Shown one piece after another: positions 35,539 to 45,038 of a DNA stretch of 64,000 nucleotides. This DNA is from Nocardia australiensis (GTDB lineage Bacteria > Actinomycetota > Actinomycetes > Mycobacteriales > Mycobacteriaceae), in the NCBI RefSeq assembly GCF_020733705.1, contig NZ_JAJFZM010000017.1, positions 248,001-312,000 on the forward strand, written 5' to 3'. Every line of letters starts with the position of its first letter. Position 1 is the stretch's first letter. The position numbers and the translations under genes were made by a program. Under the pieces are notes generated by a model that saw nothing but the letters and a program-made list of their open reading frames with translations, made no database searches and was not told the DNA's origin.

Positions 35539-36480
35539 TCAGAGCACCCGGACAACGATCGCGTCACTGGGCATTCGCGACCATTTGACCGTCGAGCCCG
35601 AGTAGGGCGCCTCGATGACCATGCCGTTGCCCGCGGCGAGCTGAACGTGCTCAGGTCCACGAGCGCTGAACGAGCCGCCGGGGAACACCAGATCACCGGG
35701 CCGAACGTCACTGGAATGCACCCGGACTCCGCTGTAGATCTGCTCGTAGGTCGTGCGCGGCAGCACCACCTCACCGTGCGATGCCTGCGCGATCGCGTAC
35801 TGGGTCAGGCCGGAACAGTCGAAGCCGCCGCCACTCGGACCGCCCGCGCCGCCGCCACCCCAGATGTAGGGGGTGCCGAGCCACTGACTCGCGGCACTGA
35901 CCGCATTGCCCCCGGTGGTGCCGTCCGAGGGTTTCATGGTGCGGCGCTGTAATCGCGACGGTGAACCCGATCGGGTGCGCCGACGCCGGCGGGCGGGCAC
36001 CGAGCGCCGGCTGGCCCGGCGAACCGGTGTGGTGGGGGGCGCGATTCGCGACGCTGTGCGCTGCGCTTCGGCCATGTCGGCGTGAACCCTCTTGGTGGCG
36101 TTGGCGATTGTGGACTGCGCGGCATCGAGCATCGCCGACCCGCTGAACCTGGTATCGGCCACCGAGGCGATCGCGCGCGCCCGCGCTTGGAAATCCGCGA
36201 TCTGATCGGTCAAACGGCTGCGGCCGTTGAGCGTTCCCTCGCCCGATTCCGCGACGGCCGTGCGCACGTTACCGTCTTTGCTCGCGTGTGATTCGGCGAC
36301 CGACATATGCACGCCACGCGCATCGGTGTACCCGGCCGCACCCGCTCCCGTGTGTGCGCGCAGATCAGCGGTAAGTGTATGGACGCCCGCTGCATGGCCT
36401 GGGTCGGGCTGCCCCTCGCCGTAGAGCCCGAGCAGTGACTGCAGCACACCATGCAGGTCGTCCGTCAGTGCCTGCACCAT
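35539..36480 (-). CDS. NlpC/P60 peptidase, ESX-linked, without signal peptide
   Basis: 313 residues. Residues 1-130 are a helical domain of the type found before NlpC/P60 in ESX-associated hydrolases. An Arg-rich linker follows (RRRRRTRSGSPSRLQRR, about 166-180), then the C40 peptidase domain: SQWLGTPYIWGGGG, Cys222 in FDCSGLTQY, GDLVFPGG and His278 in PEHVQLAAGNG. The enzyme should cut D-Glu-mDAP bonds in the wall. With no Sec signal, export through the ESX pore is the likely route, as for Rv3896c in the ESX-2 neighbourhood. It follows the CpnT-like gene position by 25 bases upstream and probably forms an operon with it. Confidence 0.82.
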   Translation of the reverse strand: MVQALTDDLHGVLQSLLGLYGEGQPDPGHAAGVHTLTADLRAHTGAGAAGYTDARGVHMSVAESHASKDGNVRTAVAESGEGTLNGRSRLTDQIADFQARARAIASVADTRFSGSAMLDAAQSTIANATKRVHADMAEAQRTASRIAPPTTPVRRASRRSVPARRRRRTRSGSPSRLQRRTMKPSDGTTGGNAVSAASQWLGTPYIWGGGGAGGPSGGGFDCSGLTQYAIAQASHGEVVLPRTTYEQIYSGVRVHSSDVRPGDLVFPGGSFSARGPEHVQLAAGNGMVIEAPYSGSTVKWSRMPSDAIVVRVL

Positions 36481-36576
36481 TCGTCTGGCTCACCGTCGCG
36501 CATCACCAACCGCCTTTCCTAACCTGCTGGCGTCCTCACACCCGGTGGGGAGGTTTGTCATTCAACTATGCGGCAC

Positions 36577-36592
36577 TCCCCAAGCATGGGAA
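36577..36592. promoter_or_regulatory. TTCCCA-type palindrome in the divergent region 36481-36635
   Basis: TCCCCAAGCATGGGAA, one base off the perfect form, centred 51 bases before the plus-strand gene at 36636 and 104 bases before the NlpC/P60 gene. It could serve both. Confidence 0.6.
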
Positions 36593-36635
36593 CCCAGGAC
36601 AATGAGACGGACTTCGGAGAGGCGGGTGCCACGGC

Positions 36636-37643
36636 ATGGTAGCGAAAACGGCGAGCAACGATGCCCGGAAAGTGCTGCCGATCGCGGCCACCTCCACGCC
36701 TGCCGTCCCCGTCGGAAAACACTACTACCCCGTCAAATTGGTTGCACCGCCCGGCGCGTCCGCCGGTCCCAAACTCTTCGTCGAACTCGCGGAGATCGCG
36801 ATACAAAACGCGGTCGACCTCCTCGGCCGCGGCACGACGCAACCGCCGCCCGCAGTCGACGCCCTGCTGAAACCATCCTTCTACAAAAACCTCGGCGCAG
36901 GTGCGACAGCCGAAAAATACAAGGAAGCCGTCGACAAGGTCGAAGCCAAGCAGACTTCATTACAGGAAATGGACAAGAAGGTACTCGAGACCTCCGGTGT
37001 CGTGGCCGATGAGCAGAATCGGGCACTACGATTCATCATCGGTATCGTGGAAGACGTTCAGCGCAAATTGAAAGCTTTCGGGACGGCCAAACTGAAGCCC
37101 CACGAGGATACGGCGGTGATGGACCTCCTCGCATCCGCCATCGAAGTGGTGTACCACAAGGTCACCATAGTTGCGAAGAACAACGATGATCTGGCCAATG
37201 GCGGCGGCAAAGACGGCGGTGGCAAAAACGATGGCGGTAAAGACAAATCCGGCGGCGACAAATCCGGGGGCGGTAGTTCAGGCGGCGGCAATGCTGGAGG
37301 CGGCAATGCCGGTGGTGGCGGTGGGGACGGCCTATCGTCCATAATGCAGTCCCTTCCGATGCTTGCGGCGATGTTGCCCGCTATGGCGATGCCCCTCGTG
37401 CAGCAACTACCTGAGCTACTGAAGCACGATGACGCAGCGGACAAAGAGCACGACGACGAGAAGGCCGACGATAAAAAGGCGCATGCCGGCGCTACTCCCG
37501 CGCCCGCCGATCCGAATGCACCACCGGCAGGTGCGACCGCGCCCGACCAAGGCCAGCCGGCACCCCCAGCGAACAACAACGCCGAGCCCGACCGGCCGGA
37601 ATCGGATAAGCCCGAGTCGAATACGCCTGAAGCACAGGGCTAG
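36636..37643 (+). CDS. Gly/Lys/Met-rich putative ESX substrate
   Basis: 335 residues. The N-terminal 180 residues are charged and helical (FVELAEIAIQNAVDLLGRG and ALRFIIGIVEDVQRKLKAFG). A Gly/Lys/Asp linker (about 187-228) leads to a hydrophobic Met/Leu-rich segment SSIMQSLPMLAAMLPAMAMP and then an acidic, Pro-rich tail. No family is recognised. The layout charged helix, Gly linker, Met/Leu-rich helix, Pro tail recurs in the proteins at 37711, 46473, 48026 and 50635, so I group it with them. No signal peptide. It is one of only a few plus-strand genes of the locus. Confidence 0.72.
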   Translation: MVAKTASNDARKVLPIAATSTPAVPVGKHYYPVKLVAPPGASAGPKLFVELAEIAIQNAVDLLGRGTTQPPPAVDALLKPSFYKNLGAGATAEKYKEAVDKVEAKQTSLQEMDKKVLETSGVVADEQNRALRFIIGIVEDVQRKLKAFGTAKLKPHEDTAVMDLLASAIEVVYHKVTIVAKNNDDLANGGGKDGGGKNDGGKDKSGGDKSGGGSSGGGNAGGGNAGGGGGDGLSSIMQSLPMLAAMLPAMAMPLVQQLPELLKHDDAADKEHDDEKADDKKAHAGATPAPADPNAPPAGATAPDQGQPAPPANNNAEPDRPESDKPESNTPEAQG

Positions 37644-37656
37644 TCACGCCGAGAAA

Positions 37657-37690
37657 CGACTGCCGTTCGCGCATATCCGATAGGCAGTCG
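37657..37690. terminator. Bidirectional hairpin between convergent genes
   Basis: CGACTGCC (37657-37664) and GGCAGTCG (37683-37690) pair over 8 bases in the 67-base gap between the convergent genes at 36636 and 37711. The loop is 18 bases. Confidence 0.5.
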
Positions 37691-37710
37691 ACTCTGGCAC
37701 ATGATTCTTA

Positions 37711-40008
37711 TTACACCGGCCGCGGAGCTTCGACCTCCGGGGGTGCGGGAAGTTTCGGTGGCGCGACGACCGCGACGGGTGGCGGCGGGGCCGGGGTCGT
37801 CATTTGCGAAGAACCAGCGAGATCGACGCCGCTGGGATGGTAAATGGGCGGCATCAGGTTTGGATCCATCGTCTCCAGCTGTCCATTGACGATGATCTGG
37901 ACACTACCGTCGCCGGGGCGGACGACCAGTGCCGTGCGATCATCCCACTGCGCGACGTCGCCGGTATGCACGGCCGACAAATCGCCGCCGGCGGAATAGA
38001 CCTGCGTCCACGGGTTGCCCGGCGTCGACTGTCCCAGCGTCCCCGTATAGGCGGCACGCCCATCGCTACCATTCGGATTGTTGAGCTCTCGCTGCACGGC
38101 CTCCGCCACGGCCGAGGAAACCTGCTGCGACGGCAGGTCTTTGATCTTCAAATCCACCATCGACTGCGAGGTATTCGCCGGCGGCGGCAGGGTGGTCGGA
38201 GTGGCGGCGACCGCCGCACCCGGTGCTGCGGACTCCGCGGGCTGAGAATAGGCCGCGGGCACCGCGTTCGCGTCGGCGGGCTGGCCCGCACCACCCCGTT
38301 CGAGTTCGCGCACCCGTCGCTTTTCGTCGTCGAGCTTGCGCTCCAGCTCGTTGACCCGCGACTGGTCACCACCATTGCCGTTCGCGTTCTGCATTATGCT
38401 CGACAGGATCATCGGGAGCGCCATCTGCGCCATCGGGTTCGCCGCACTCGCGCCGGCAGCACCCGCAGCGCCGGCGGCCTGCCCAACGGAGCCATTCGCA
38501 CCGGACCTGGATTTCGGGTCGGCCACAATCTCATCGAACTTCTTATTGATCTTGTCCAAGGCAGCGGCATTGGGATTGGCGCCACTGGCGGCCGCGCCGG
38601 CCGCTGCGGCCGCGGCTGCGTCCTTGGGGTCACCGGTGATCAGGTCTTTATATAGGTTCTTATAGTCGGTCTCAGCCGGTGCGGGATTGGTGTTGGGCGG
38701 CGTCCCGCCGCCGCCACTCGGCGTTCCGCCGCCGCCACCTCCGCCACCACCACCCCCACCACGACGGCCACCGCCATCGCCGCCGCCACCCCTGCGAGCA
38801 CCGCCACCCCCGCCGCCGCCGGTCTTCTTGCCTCCACCGCCGTCTTTCGGCCGCTTACGTTTGATCTGGTTTTCCCAATCTTCCACGGCTTTCGATACCT
38901 GGTCGATTTTCCTCTCGACGTCCACAACCGTGTGCCTGATCGCGGCGAACAGGGGCCGCTCCTGGAAATCCTTCGTCGTGGATTTATCGACCTTCCCATC
39001 ATCTTTTTCAATGGGCACGATCAAAGCGGCATCCAACTTTTCGTTGAGCTCGTCGATATGCTTCGCTATATCCGATTTCGCTTTTTGCAGAGTCTCTTTC
39101 AGTGGCTTCGCCGGTATGTATTTCACATCACTATCGACGGCGTTCAACTCATTTTTCAAATGCTTGAAAGCGGAGATATTTTCAAGGTAGCGGTCTACCA
39201 TCGCCCCCTCCGCTTTCTTGCCGTTGGAAGTCATGTCATCGGGAATGTCGTTATCGTTAAGGAATCCCGAAAGATCCGTGATTTTCGACGTCTGCCCGGC
39301 CCCCATGAGATCGATCGAGTTCTGCAATAATTTCGACATTGCTTCGCGGTAAATCGTCAGCTTGCGCGACTCGCCACGTACCGGATGGAGTTCAGCGAGT
39401 AAGAAATGCTTCTTCTTGTCATCTTTGGCTAAGACCGCAAGTTCTTTACCTTTAGCATCCACGAAGACCAGTCGGCCGTCGATGATCTTGAGCCCTTTGA
39501 CATCGGACAATTTCAGGCCGTCGGTCGACCATCCCGCCATAATGTCGGAGTTCCCCGCATGTGGCGCGGGGACCATTATCTCCAGACCATTTTCGCCGAC
39601 TCGGACACTATCTATGCCGTCTACATTGCGAGTCCATTCCTCGCCGTCCGGACCGGTGAATATCAGTTTGTCTTTTTCGACCAGCAGATCATAGTCACCT
39701 TTATGAATCCCCTCCCCCGGTCGTAGAACTTGACCGGCGTGGATCATATCCGTGCCGTTCGGCGATTTGTCGGCGTACTTGTCTTTATCAGGAACGTATG
39801 TGAGTTTGCCGTCCTTATTGGTCTCGAAATGGTAGCCGTAATCCTTCGGCTTGGCCGCCTCCGCGGCATCGTTCAGAAGAGGCGACGGCTTTCCCTTATC
39901 CTGATCCAGGAAATGGAATTGCTGTTTCTGACCAGGTGGGAGTATGCCGTTGGGGGGCGCCAGCAAATTCGGTGGCGTCCCGCCGCCGTTCGCGTCCGGG
40001 TCCGCCAT
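37711..40008 (-). CDS. Large ESX-associated protein with Gly-rich centre and NlpC-like C-terminal domain
   Basis: 765 residues. Residues 1-210 are strand-rich with pairs such as KLIFTGPDGEEWTRNVDGIDSVRVGENGLEIMV, as in a beta-repeat domain. Residues 215-380 are helical and charged (SKLLQNSIDLMGAGQ and DVERKIDQVSKAVEDWENQIKRKRP). A Gly-rich stretch (about 385-435), a Met/Leu segment MAQMALPMILSSIMQ (about 532-546) and a short coiled coil (SRVNELERKLDDEKRRVRELERG) follow. Near 630-720 is a domain with SSAVAEAVQRELNNPNGSDG and HTGDVAQWDDRTALVV that is also present in the 48026 protein. The function is unknown. Parts of the gene look less GC-rich than the neighbours. Confidence 0.75.
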   Translation of the reverse strand: MADPDANGGGTPPNLLAPPNGILPPGQKQQFHFLDQDKGKPSPLLNDAAEAAKPKDYGYHFETNKDGKLTYVPDKDKYADKSPNGTDMIHAGQVLRPGEGIHKGDYDLLVEKDKLIFTGPDGEEWTRNVDGIDSVRVGENGLEIMVPAPHAGNSDIMAGWSTDGLKLSDVKGLKIIDGRLVFVDAKGKELAVLAKDDKKKHFLLAELHPVRGESRKLTIYREAMSKLLQNSIDLMGAGQTSKITDLSGFLNDNDIPDDMTSNGKKAEGAMVDRYLENISAFKHLKNELNAVDSDVKYIPAKPLKETLQKAKSDIAKHIDELNEKLDAALIVPIEKDDGKVDKSTTKDFQERPLFAAIRHTVVDVERKIDQVSKAVEDWENQIKRKRPKDGGGGKKTGGGGGGGARRGGGGDGGGRRGGGGGGGGGGGGTPSGGGGTPPNTNPAPAETDYKNLYKDLITGDPKDAAAAAAAGAAASGANPNAAALDKINKKFDEIVADPKSRSGANGSVGQAAGAAGAAGASAANPMAQMALPMILSSIMQNANGNGGDQSRVNELERKLDDEKRRVRELERGGAGQPADANAVPAAYSQPAESAAPGAAVAATPTTLPPPANTSQSMVDLKIKDLPSQQVSSAVAEAVQRELNNPNGSDGRAAYTGTLGQSTPGNPWTQVYSAGGDLSAVHTGDVAQWDDRTALVVRPGDGSVQIIVNGQLETMDPNLMPPIYHPSGVDLAGSSQMTTPAPPPPVAVVAPPKLPAPPEVEAPRPV

Positions 40009-40099
40009 CAGTTCACCGCCTCGCCAGCTACCAAATCCCCGTCAGTCCGCAGACGGCTGCCACCGCGCATCGTCTGACCTCGCATTTCGTAGTAGAGCT

Positions 40100-42007
40100 T
40101 CACGAACGGTTCGGCGTCACATCGGGCCCTGCACCTGGTGGCGAGGTCGGCGCGACCATCGCACCCGCGGGCGGCCCGGCAATATCCGGGGCCGAGACCG
40201 TGGATACCGCCGGACGATCGACGCGCTCGGGCGCGGCGGTTGTCACTGCCGACGGTGCCGCGACGAACTGCGGGTGCTCCACGATCTGCTCATGGGCGTA
40301 CACCGCGTCACGCAGGCTTTGCCGATCCGATTCCTGCGCCAGCAGCAACACCAGTTCGTTGCAGCGGCGTTCGAACACCATCGTGCGCAACGCCGAAACC
40401 TCGGTGTCGACCCGTAACTGCCCGAATTCCACCCGGCCGACATCGACCCGTTGCGACAGCATCGATGCGGACAAGAGGTCGTCCGCGTCACGCAATTCGT
40501 CCCACATTTGACGTGACACCGCCTCGCCCGCCTGCACCTTGGCCAGGATTCGTTCGCGAAGTTGCCGTGATTCCACGGTGTGCGCCGACGGCTGCACGGA
40601 CCGGCCGACCTGGGCGTGCGCATCCGACGCCAGCTCCACGGTGCGCGCGCGAACCTGCGAATCAGGCAGTGCCGAAACGTGTTCCAGCGCCGTGATGGAT
40701 CCGGTCAGCCCGAGGCGGTCGGCGGTGTCGGGTGTGAACTCGCGCAGGTCGACGTCGTAAGTCGGGCCGACGAGTCCTTCCATCGCGACATCGCTGAACC
40801 GTGAACGCAAACCAGAATCGATCGGTCCCGACGAAACGAGCGCCGAGAGTTGGGCATTCGCCTTCGCTCCCCACGCCAGGCCGAACTCGGCGAGGATGCG
40901 CGCGGGATCGGATACACCTTCCCACGGCGACGCGGCGCCTTCGGTGTCGGCACCGAGCAGCTCGTCCCACAGCCACGGCGAGGACACCTCGCGCGGCAGG
41001 AACAGTCGCGGCGGCAGCCATCCGCGCCCCTCATTGGAGGTGATGAAGACACCGGCACCACCCGGACCACGCATCACCGAAACCGCCCAGGACATCCCCA
41101 CTGGAGACTCCACCGCCGCAAGCACACTGGCAAGCAATGTCCTGGCGAGCACCAGGTCATCGTTCTCGGCGTTACCGACGACATAGGCCGGTTCGGCCTG
41201 CTTGTTCTTCGCGGCGGCAACCGCCGCGGCGAACGGGGTTGCCATCGGCATCGCGTCCGCGCCGCCGGACGCGCCAGCGGGCTGGGCACTCGGTGCGCGC
41301 TCGTCCGAGGCGACCTGGATGGGTGGCGGCGTGGCGCTCACCGACGGCGGCGTGGTCACCGGCGGCGGCGTCATGCCGGGCATCGACGACGACGGCGCGG
41401 ACGCACCACTGCTGCCCGATGCTCCGGTCGGCGCGGCGTGCTGGGTATTCGGTGCGGTCGCGCCGGGAATCTCGGAGGGGGCATGAGGAACGCTGGGTCC
41501 GCCGGTGACCGGCCCATTCGGTTGCGTTGTCGTGGGCGTGACACCGGTTCCGTCGGGGCCGGCCGAGGTAGGACCACTCGGCGGGCCACCGGGCGGCGGG
41601 CCTCCCGGTGGCGGAGTGACCTGCGTCGCCGGTTGGTCGGGAGGCGTGTGACCGCCGACCGGCACGGGCGCCGGATGCGTGTTCGGATCGTCCAGCAAGC
41701 CGCCGGCCCGCAGAATGTTGCGCCCGTTTTCGTCGTCGGTAGCTTCGTAAGTGTCTGCCGCGTCTCGCAACTGGTCCGCGGTGCGGAAATGTTCGTTGGC
41801 CAATGCTTCCGCCGCGCGATGCCTGGCGTCGTAGTACTCCGTGAGCGCCTGGTGGACCGGCGCGGCGATCGTGCCGTAGGTGGGTATGAAGGTTTCGAGC
41901 CAATCGGTGGGCGGCTGACCCCAGTCACTGATTCGCTTCCCGGCCTCGATGTGCTGGAGTGCCAACTGACGCAGCACCGCAGCTTCGATTTCCGTGCTGT
42001 TCGGCAT
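40100..42007 (-). CDS. Rv3899c-like (DUF5632/DUF5631) ESX-2-associated protein, copy A
   Basis: 635 residues. The N-terminal 105 residues are helical (EIEAAVLRQLALQHIEAGKRISDWGQPPTDWL). A Pro/Thr/Gly linker reaches about residue 260. The C-terminal half starts DDLVLARTLLASVLAAVESPVGMSWAVSVMRG and holds FITSNEGRGWLPPRLFLPREVSSPW, then a helical domain ending VFERRCNELVLLLAQESDR. This matches the two conserved domains of mycobacterial Rv3899c, a gene next to ESX-2. No catalytic residues are evident. A palindrome is centred 54 bases before the ATG. A paralogue follows the same design at 42158. Confidence 0.8.
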   Translation of the reverse strand: MPNSTEIEAAVLRQLALQHIEAGKRISDWGQPPTDWLETFIPTYGTIAAPVHQALTEYYDARHRAAEALANEHFRTADQLRDAADTYEATDDENGRNILRAGGLLDDPNTHPAPVPVGGHTPPDQPATQVTPPPGGPPPGGPPSGPTSAGPDGTGVTPTTTQPNGPVTGGPSVPHAPSEIPGATAPNTQHAAPTGASGSSGASAPSSSMPGMTPPPVTTPPSVSATPPPIQVASDERAPSAQPAGASGGADAMPMATPFAAAVAAAKNKQAEPAYVVGNAENDDLVLARTLLASVLAAVESPVGMSWAVSVMRGPGGAGVFITSNEGRGWLPPRLFLPREVSSPWLWDELLGADTEGAASPWEGVSDPARILAEFGLAWGAKANAQLSALVSSGPIDSGLRSRFSDVAMEGLVGPTYDVDLREFTPDTADRLGLTGSITALEHVSALPDSQVRARTVELASDAHAQVGRSVQPSAHTVESRQLRERILAKVQAGEAVSRQMWDELRDADDLLSASMLSQRVDVGRVEFGQLRVDTEVSALRTMVFERRCNELVLLLAQESDRQSLRDAVYAHEQIVEHPQFVAAPSAVTTAAPERVDRPAVSTVSAPDIAGPPAGAMVAPTSPPGAGPDVTPNRS

Positions 42008-42053
42008 GCTTGATCAGATCCCTTCCCACCGACGACCTCATCATTGTCGATCG

Positions 42054-42069
42054 TTCCCACCACTGGGAA
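42054..42069. promoter_or_regulatory. TTCCCA-N4-TGGGAA palindrome upstream of the 42007 gene
   Basis: TTCCCACCACTGGGAA, identical to the copy at 30592. It lies in the 150-base gap between the two Rv3899c-like genes. Confidence 0.7.
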
Positions 42070-42157
42070 TCTCAGGTGGGCGCCGAGGAGACCGCATTCA
42101 CACGAATTCGACTGTTGAACCACCTATTTCAGTCACTGGCACATTCCCGATCCAGGA

Positions 42158-44671
42158 TTACGACGGCGGACCGGCGGTGATAGTCGGACGACGAGCGACA
42201 CGGCCGGCAGCCTGGCCGGGCTGCTCGGGAACGGTGAAAGACGGGTGCCCGACTATTTGGGCGTGCGCGTACGTAACATCCCGGAGAACCTGTCGCGACG
42301 GCGAATTCTCCAGCAATAGCACAAGTTCATCGCAACGCCGTTCGAACATCATGCCGCGCACGGCCGTCAGCTCGGATGCGGAGCGTCCATCGACACGTTC
42401 GGATCGAAGCTCGCCGAGCGCTACACCGGAGACGTCCACCCGACGTGCGAGCGTCGACGCCGCGACCAGGTCGTCGGTGTCCCGCAGCTCCGCCCACAAG
42501 TCCTCAGACACCACCTGCCCGCGACGAATCGTGGTGAGGATCCGCTGGCGTAGCCGCGGCGCACCCAGTGCTTCCGGGGATCCCAGCTCTCCTTTGCCGA
42601 CGCGGACGTGCGCGTCGATCGCCAAATTCACACAGCGCGCGCCGATCTCCGAATCGGGAAGCGCGGTCGCGCGTTCCAGCAGTGCGGGTGCTCCGACCAG
42701 GCCGAGCCGATCGACGCGCCCCGATGCCGGCCGGCTGAAATCCATTGCCGCCGAGGCAGCGATCTCTCCTGCCATCGGCACATCCCGCAGTTGCTGACGC
42801 AGGCTCGGATCGAGCGGCTCCGAGGACACCAGCGCCGACAAACCGGCTCCCGATTTGCGGCCCCAGGCTATGGCGAATTCCGCGAGGACGCGCGCCGGGT
42901 CGGCCAGTCCCTCCCAACCCGCTTCGTCGGCAACCTCCCACACCCAAGGAATGGACACTTCGCGGGGCAGATACAGCCCGGCAGGCAACCAGCCCCGGCC
43001 CTCGTTCGAGGTGACGAACGCGCCGAGTCCGGTCGAGTGCCGCATGACCGACACCGCCCAGCCGACACCGATCGCCGCCTCCTCGACCGCCGCGAGCAGG
43101 CTGGACAGGATGGTTCGGGCCAGCACCAGATCGCCGTCGACGCGGTCGCCGAGCACGAACGACGGGGCGGCGGCGGATGTCATCGCGGCGCCGACCACAT
43201 CACGAATCGCATTGCCGCGGTCGTGATCGTGCTCCGTGCCGGCGTTGTCCTTCTGCCCTTCCGTGCGCGTCACCGCCTGCGGCTTGCCGACCGGTCCTGC
43301 GACATTCGCCGACGCCGACGCTGCCGCCGAGGTGATCGGCCCCTTCGGTGGCTCCGCGCCCCCTCTCGATTCGAAGGGCGTGGCCGTGGGACGTGCCTGG
43401 CTCGGCGGCGCCGACACCGACCCCGGCGCGGACGCGGACGCGGACACGGACGCGGCGGTGGCAGTGGTGGCGGCGGTCGGGGCGACGGATGCGCCGGTCG
43501 GGGGCATACCCATCGGCAGCGTCGATGCCATGGCCGCCGCTTGCATCGCGGCCGCCTGGGTGACGGCCTCGTTTGCCACGGTCAGCGAATCAGGCAGAGC
43601 GCCGGCATGATTCGGGTCGGCGGCCGTCGCCGAAAGATCATCGGTTCCCGACCGTGCCGCGACACCCGCTATTTCGGGAACATCACCGTTGTCGACGCCA
43701 TCCTGCCGGATACCGGCGGCGTGCCCGGTTGCCATGGGCTGCTGCCGCGACGGCGAGCCCGCCGCGACAGCCCCGAGATGATCGTCGGGATTCGGCGGCG
43801 GACTCTCCGCCCCCGCCGGGGCGCCGTTATGCGCGGCCGGAGCGGCAGGCACCGGTCGCGCGACCAGCGCCGCGTCGCCGGCCCCACCCCCGCCGGGCAC
43901 CACACCGGTGTCGGCGTCCGGCGACATCGGTTGTGCGGAAATTGGCTCCGGCCCGAATACGCGTACCAACTCTTCCAACGGCACACCCATGAGAAGACCG
44001 TCGTCCACCATGCGGCGCCGCAACCCATCACCGAGGTGGCGCGGGTCGGGCAAGTCTCGTTGCAGCCGGTCGATCCACGAGTGATGCCGGTGCGGGGCTA
44101 CATTCGGCTCGTCTCGATGACTGGTCGGCCACGGCGGCCGAACGCCGAGCTTGTGGCCTATGCGGTCCAGGGGCCGCAGGTTTTGCGGGCTGATCGCAGC
44201 CATGGCGGCATGCACCACGTCCTCGACTTCGCGCCGGGCCGCACCGAGGATGCCGGGTATCCGGGCCCGAGCGGCCTCGGCGTCGGATTCTTCCTTCTCC
44301 TCATCGGCGGACCGCTGCGCGGACTGGGCCTTCCCGGTGGCTCGATCCACGATGTCGAGTATCTGATTCCTGGTGCGGTACACCAGGTTCGCGAAGTCGC
44401 CGAAGGTATCGGCGGCGGCATCGAGCGCGTCCGCGAACGCCTGCGGGTCGCGGCTCTGGCGGCGCATGTCCTCCTTGGCGGGTTGCAGGCCGGCGCTGGC
44501 GCGCACATGGTCGTCGAACGCGCGGCGCCTGCTTTCGTCATCGACGATGTCGATGACGGCAGCGGCATCACGAGCCGTGTGTTCGAGCGCACGCCACTCG
44601 GCAGGTGCGATCGTCGGCCAATTATCCCCGACGATCGCATCCCAGTACGGGCTGTTGCGCTCGGCATCCAC
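42158..44671 (-). CDS. Rv3899c-like (DUF5632/DUF5631) ESX-2-associated protein, copy B
   Basis: 837 residues, GTG start. The first 250 residues are long, charged helices and differ from copy A (LEHTARDAAAVIDIVDDESRRRAFDDH; KAQSAQRSADEEKEESDAEAARARI). An Ala/Pro/Thr linker follows, with a Met-rich piece MQAAAMASTLPMGMPPTG. The last 360 residues match copy A domain for domain: DGDLVLARTILSSLLAAVEEAAIGVGWAVSVMR, FVTSNEGRGWLPAGLYLPREVSIPWVW, LAEFAIAWGRKSGAGLSALVSSEPLD and MFERRCDELVLLLENSPSR. So the same C-terminal module is carried by two N-termini. It is the last gene of the operon that begins at 50174. Confidence 0.82.
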   Translation of the reverse strand: MDAERNSPYWDAIVGDNWPTIAPAEWRALEHTARDAAAVIDIVDDESRRRAFDDHVRASAGLQPAKEDMRRQSRDPQAFADALDAAADTFGDFANLVYRTRNQILDIVDRATGKAQSAQRSADEEKEESDAEAARARIPGILGAARREVEDVVHAAMAAISPQNLRPLDRIGHKLGVRPPWPTSHRDEPNVAPHRHHSWIDRLQRDLPDPRHLGDGLRRRMVDDGLLMGVPLEELVRVFGPEPISAQPMSPDADTGVVPGGGGAGDAALVARPVPAAPAAHNGAPAGAESPPPNPDDHLGAVAAGSPSRQQPMATGHAAGIRQDGVDNGDVPEIAGVAARSGTDDLSATAADPNHAGALPDSLTVANEAVTQAAAMQAAAMASTLPMGMPPTGASVAPTAATTATAASVSASASAPGSVSAPPSQARPTATPFESRGGAEPPKGPITSAAASASANVAGPVGKPQAVTRTEGQKDNAGTEHDHDRGNAIRDVVGAAMTSAAAPSFVLGDRVDGDLVLARTILSSLLAAVEEAAIGVGWAVSVMRHSTGLGAFVTSNEGRGWLPAGLYLPREVSIPWVWEVADEAGWEGLADPARVLAEFAIAWGRKSGAGLSALVSSEPLDPSLRQQLRDVPMAGEIAASAAMDFSRPASGRVDRLGLVGAPALLERATALPDSEIGARCVNLAIDAHVRVGKGELGSPEALGAPRLRQRILTTIRRGQVVSEDLWAELRDTDDLVAASTLARRVDVSGVALGELRSERVDGRSASELTAVRGMMFERRCDELVLLLENSPSRQVLRDVTYAHAQIVGHPSFTVPEQPGQAAGRVARRPTITAGPPS

Positions 44672-44694
44672 TGCTATCGGTTCTCCATCGGTGT

Positions 44695-45009
44695 CTAGAC
44701 CTCAGTGCGGCGTACCGAGGCGCCACCGGCGATATCCGCGTCGAAGTACGCGTTCAACGCGGTCAACACCTGCTCGAACGTCGACTGCGCACCCGCGCCG
44801 CTGACCGTCAACGCCTCGGCGAAGGCATGCAGAACCCAGTCGAGCTTGTCTTTCAGGCGGCGATCGAGTTCCGATCCCGGCGCGCTCGACACGACAAGAT
44901 TCCGCACCGCCTCGGCGATTTGCCGGTGGCGGTCATCGTGACCGTGCAGCACTTTGTTCGCCGCGGCGAGCACCTCGTGGTGGCTGTCGATGTCCAGTTG
45001 ATCACCCAT
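44695..45009 (-). CDS. Small helical hypothetical protein of the ESX operon
   Basis: 104 residues, ATG 45009 with GAGGAG six bases upstream. Predicted all-helical and acidic, with AAANKVLHGHDDRHRQIAEAVRNLV and LDWVLHAFAEALTVSG. No family is recognised. It lies between the EspH-like gene and copy B of the Rv3899c-like genes (23-base gap), so it probably belongs to the same complex. A chaperone or partner for the large neighbour is possible but not shown. Confidence 0.6.
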   Translation of the reverse strand: MGDQLDIDSHHEVLAAANKVLHGHDDRHRQIAEAVRNLVVSSAPGSELDRRLKDKLDWVLHAFAEALTVSGAGAQSTFEQVLTALNAYFDADIAGGASVRRTEV

Positions 45010-45038
45010 ATCGGCTCCTCGACGTGTCGGTGCTGCGG

